A DNA stretch of 64,000 nucleotides from Aculops lycopersici (lineage: Eukaryota > Arthropoda > Arachnida > Trombidiformes > Eriophyidae), in NCBI GenBank assembly GCA_015350385.1, contig WNKI01000002.1:5388636-5452635 (forward strand), written 5' to 3'. Each line of letters opens with the position of its first letter. The first letter of the stretch is position 1. Positions 62,870-64,000 of the stretch are shown here, in pieces. A program made the translations under genes and the position numbers. The notes under the pieces were generated by a model that was given only the letters and a program-made list of their open reading frames with translations, was not told the origin of the DNA and did no database searches.

Positions 62870-63592
62870 ATGCCTTACAGATATACACCAGCTCTTATAA
62901 GTAAATTTACCATCAAACGTAAGGTTGGAAAATGGATGATAAACGAGATGCCCAAGACTTACAACGATGCAGTCTATCCTCAAATTCCCTTCTTAATCAG
63001 AGCCAAAAGGTATAAGATTGGTACTAATCATGGCGAGAAAGGTTATCCCGATCAACTATACAACTTGTCCTTCTCAGTCACAAACTTAATTAGAGATGAA
63101 AGAATCAAATTAAATTATAACCGAGGCACTGAAGTTAGGCCCTATGTAGAGAGATTGATTGTTGAAGCGATGAGGAATGGCGATCAGCACAAGCCGACAA
63201 TGGCATTGGCAAACTATTGGCTAAGAGAGAAGAACCTTATTCACAAACTATTCAAGGTGTTAGTTCCAAGATACGAAAATTATGCTAGTTCCTTCACGGC
63301 CTTACATATGCTAGGTCAAGATTATTCAGTTCACAATATCCCCTTCACCATGAGAAGAGAGATGCCAAAATATGTACCACATTTGAGGGGCCAGGTTATT
63401 TTGGAGTTAAGGGGCAATAGTTTGCCTCCAATCACTCGACCAAAGTTGCAAAAATCGGGACTTCTCACCAATATGCTTCTAGATGGAGCCCGCGAGAGTT
63501 ATGACATGGAATCCAAATTGAATGCCATGAAAGCAAAAGCCGAGATTAGACAACAACAACGACCAGAGTCATATGATAGTCAAATTGATTAA
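62870..63592 (+). CDS. mRpL17: Mitochondrial ribosomal protein bL17m
   Basis: Mitochondrial large-subunit protein homologous to bacterial L17. It is 240 residues in one exon. The bL17 core begins around residue 64: NLSFSVTNLIRDERIKLNYN, then EVRPYVERLIVEA and MALANYWLREKNLIHKLFKV. LVPRYENYASSFTALHML follows, and GQVILELRGNSLPPI matches the conserved end of metazoan bL17m. The N-terminal part before the core is longer than in the human protein and basic (KFTIKRKVGKW), so it can serve as a presequence. The C-terminal extension is charged. The start at 62870 (ACGATGC) is the first Met of the frame. A CAG directly after the start (CCTTACAG|ATATAC) could be an acceptor for an alternative first exon, but nothing requires it. 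Confidence 0.92.
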   Translation: MPYRYTPALISKFTIKRKVGKWMINEMPKTYNDAVYPQIPFLIRAKRYKIGTNHGEKGYPDQLYNLSFSVTNLIRDERIKLNYNRGTEVRPYVERLIVEAMRNGDQHKPTMALANYWLREKNLIHKLFKVLVPRYENYASSFTALHMLGQDYSVHNIPFTMRREMPKYVPHLRGQVILELRGNSLPPITRPKLQKSGLLTNMLLDGARESYDMESKLNAMKAKAEIRQQQRPESYDSQID

Positions 63593-64000
63593 ACAAAAGT
63601 ATTCGGCTATCGATTACTGGCCCCATATAATAGTGAATCGAGAATTCTGCCCGTCTCCAGTTCAGTCCGTCAAGTGATTTTTCATTTAAGACTTAAACTA
63701 TCTTTATCTACTCTTCTAGATCCATTAGCTGGGTCGCGTTGCGGTAAGGATGTATATAAAATTAGAAGGGACGCAAGAATGATCACTACTGATGTCAGAA
63801 TGAGTTATATCGATGTCAATCGTATAAATTTGCTATAAATTTGGATCTAAAAGTGTAGAATCAAGTTTGGCCAAGACTTTGATGAAATGTTGCACAAGAT
63901 GAAACTACTTTAATTCTATTGAGTTTGACTAACACCATCACACTGTCATGCAGTTCGAGGATTGAAACACGGGACTGTACGTAATCTCTCCTATGAGAGC
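63593..64000. other. 3' flank of bL17m, no gene seen
   Basis: 408 bp to the right edge. It contains the 3' untranslated region of bL17m. No AATAAA is seen in the first 150 bp. No other feature is identified. Confidence 0.4.

Overview
This is eukaryotic nuclear DNA from an invertebrate, almost certainly an arthropod. The strongest lineage marker is a long secreted protein with a Rebers-Riddiford (chitin_bind_4) cuticle domain. An NPY/NPF-type neuropeptide receptor, an Imp-type four-KH protein, VPS34, PEN-2, eL28, GTPBP10 and bL17m complete the recognisable set. Most genes are single open reading frames. The spliced genes have short GT-AG introns: 98 and 140 nt in the receptor and 87 nt in PEN-2. 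Few introns, polyglutamine and polyserine tracts, and abundant simple repeats would fit a mite or another intron-poor arthropod. I cannot name the taxon from the sequence alone.

Layout: 1-2886 (minus) holds the receptor, which runs off the left edge. 2887-23830 is about 21 kb with no convincing gene. It contains microsatellites, a partly masked assembly gap (3440-3588) and three long near-perfect foldbacks. 23873-24127 (minus) is a small predicted secreted cysteine-rich peptide gene. 24646-27684 (minus) is the cuticle-type protein. A compact plus-strand group follows: Imp (29897-32176), VPS34 (32533-35526) and a STMC6/Shisa-like membrane protein (36221-36874). eL28 lies on the minus strand (37459-37929). 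37930-51245 is a second large gene-poor stretch with only weak exon candidates. 51246-56456 (plus) is a 1736-residue low-complexity protein that I do not recognise. 56457-60904 contains a duplicated, diverging segment in two copies about 2.2 kb apart. The right end is compact: PEN-2 (plus) converges on GTPBP10 (minus), which diverges from bL17m (plus) across a 247-bp shared promoter region.

The genes do not form one pathway. They are mainly housekeeping functions (mitochondrial ribosome assembly, cytosolic ribosome, endosomal lipid kinase, gamma-secretase, mRNA binding) beside two arthropod-type surface or secreted products and one neuropeptide receptor. The items most worth following up are the cysteine-rich peptide gene with its own TATA and poly(A) signals, the foldbacks, the low-complexity insertions inside the Imp KH domains and the VPS34 kinase domain, and the paralogous segments near 57 and 59 kb. 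I saw no bacterial operon, CRISPR array, intact transposase or tRNA.
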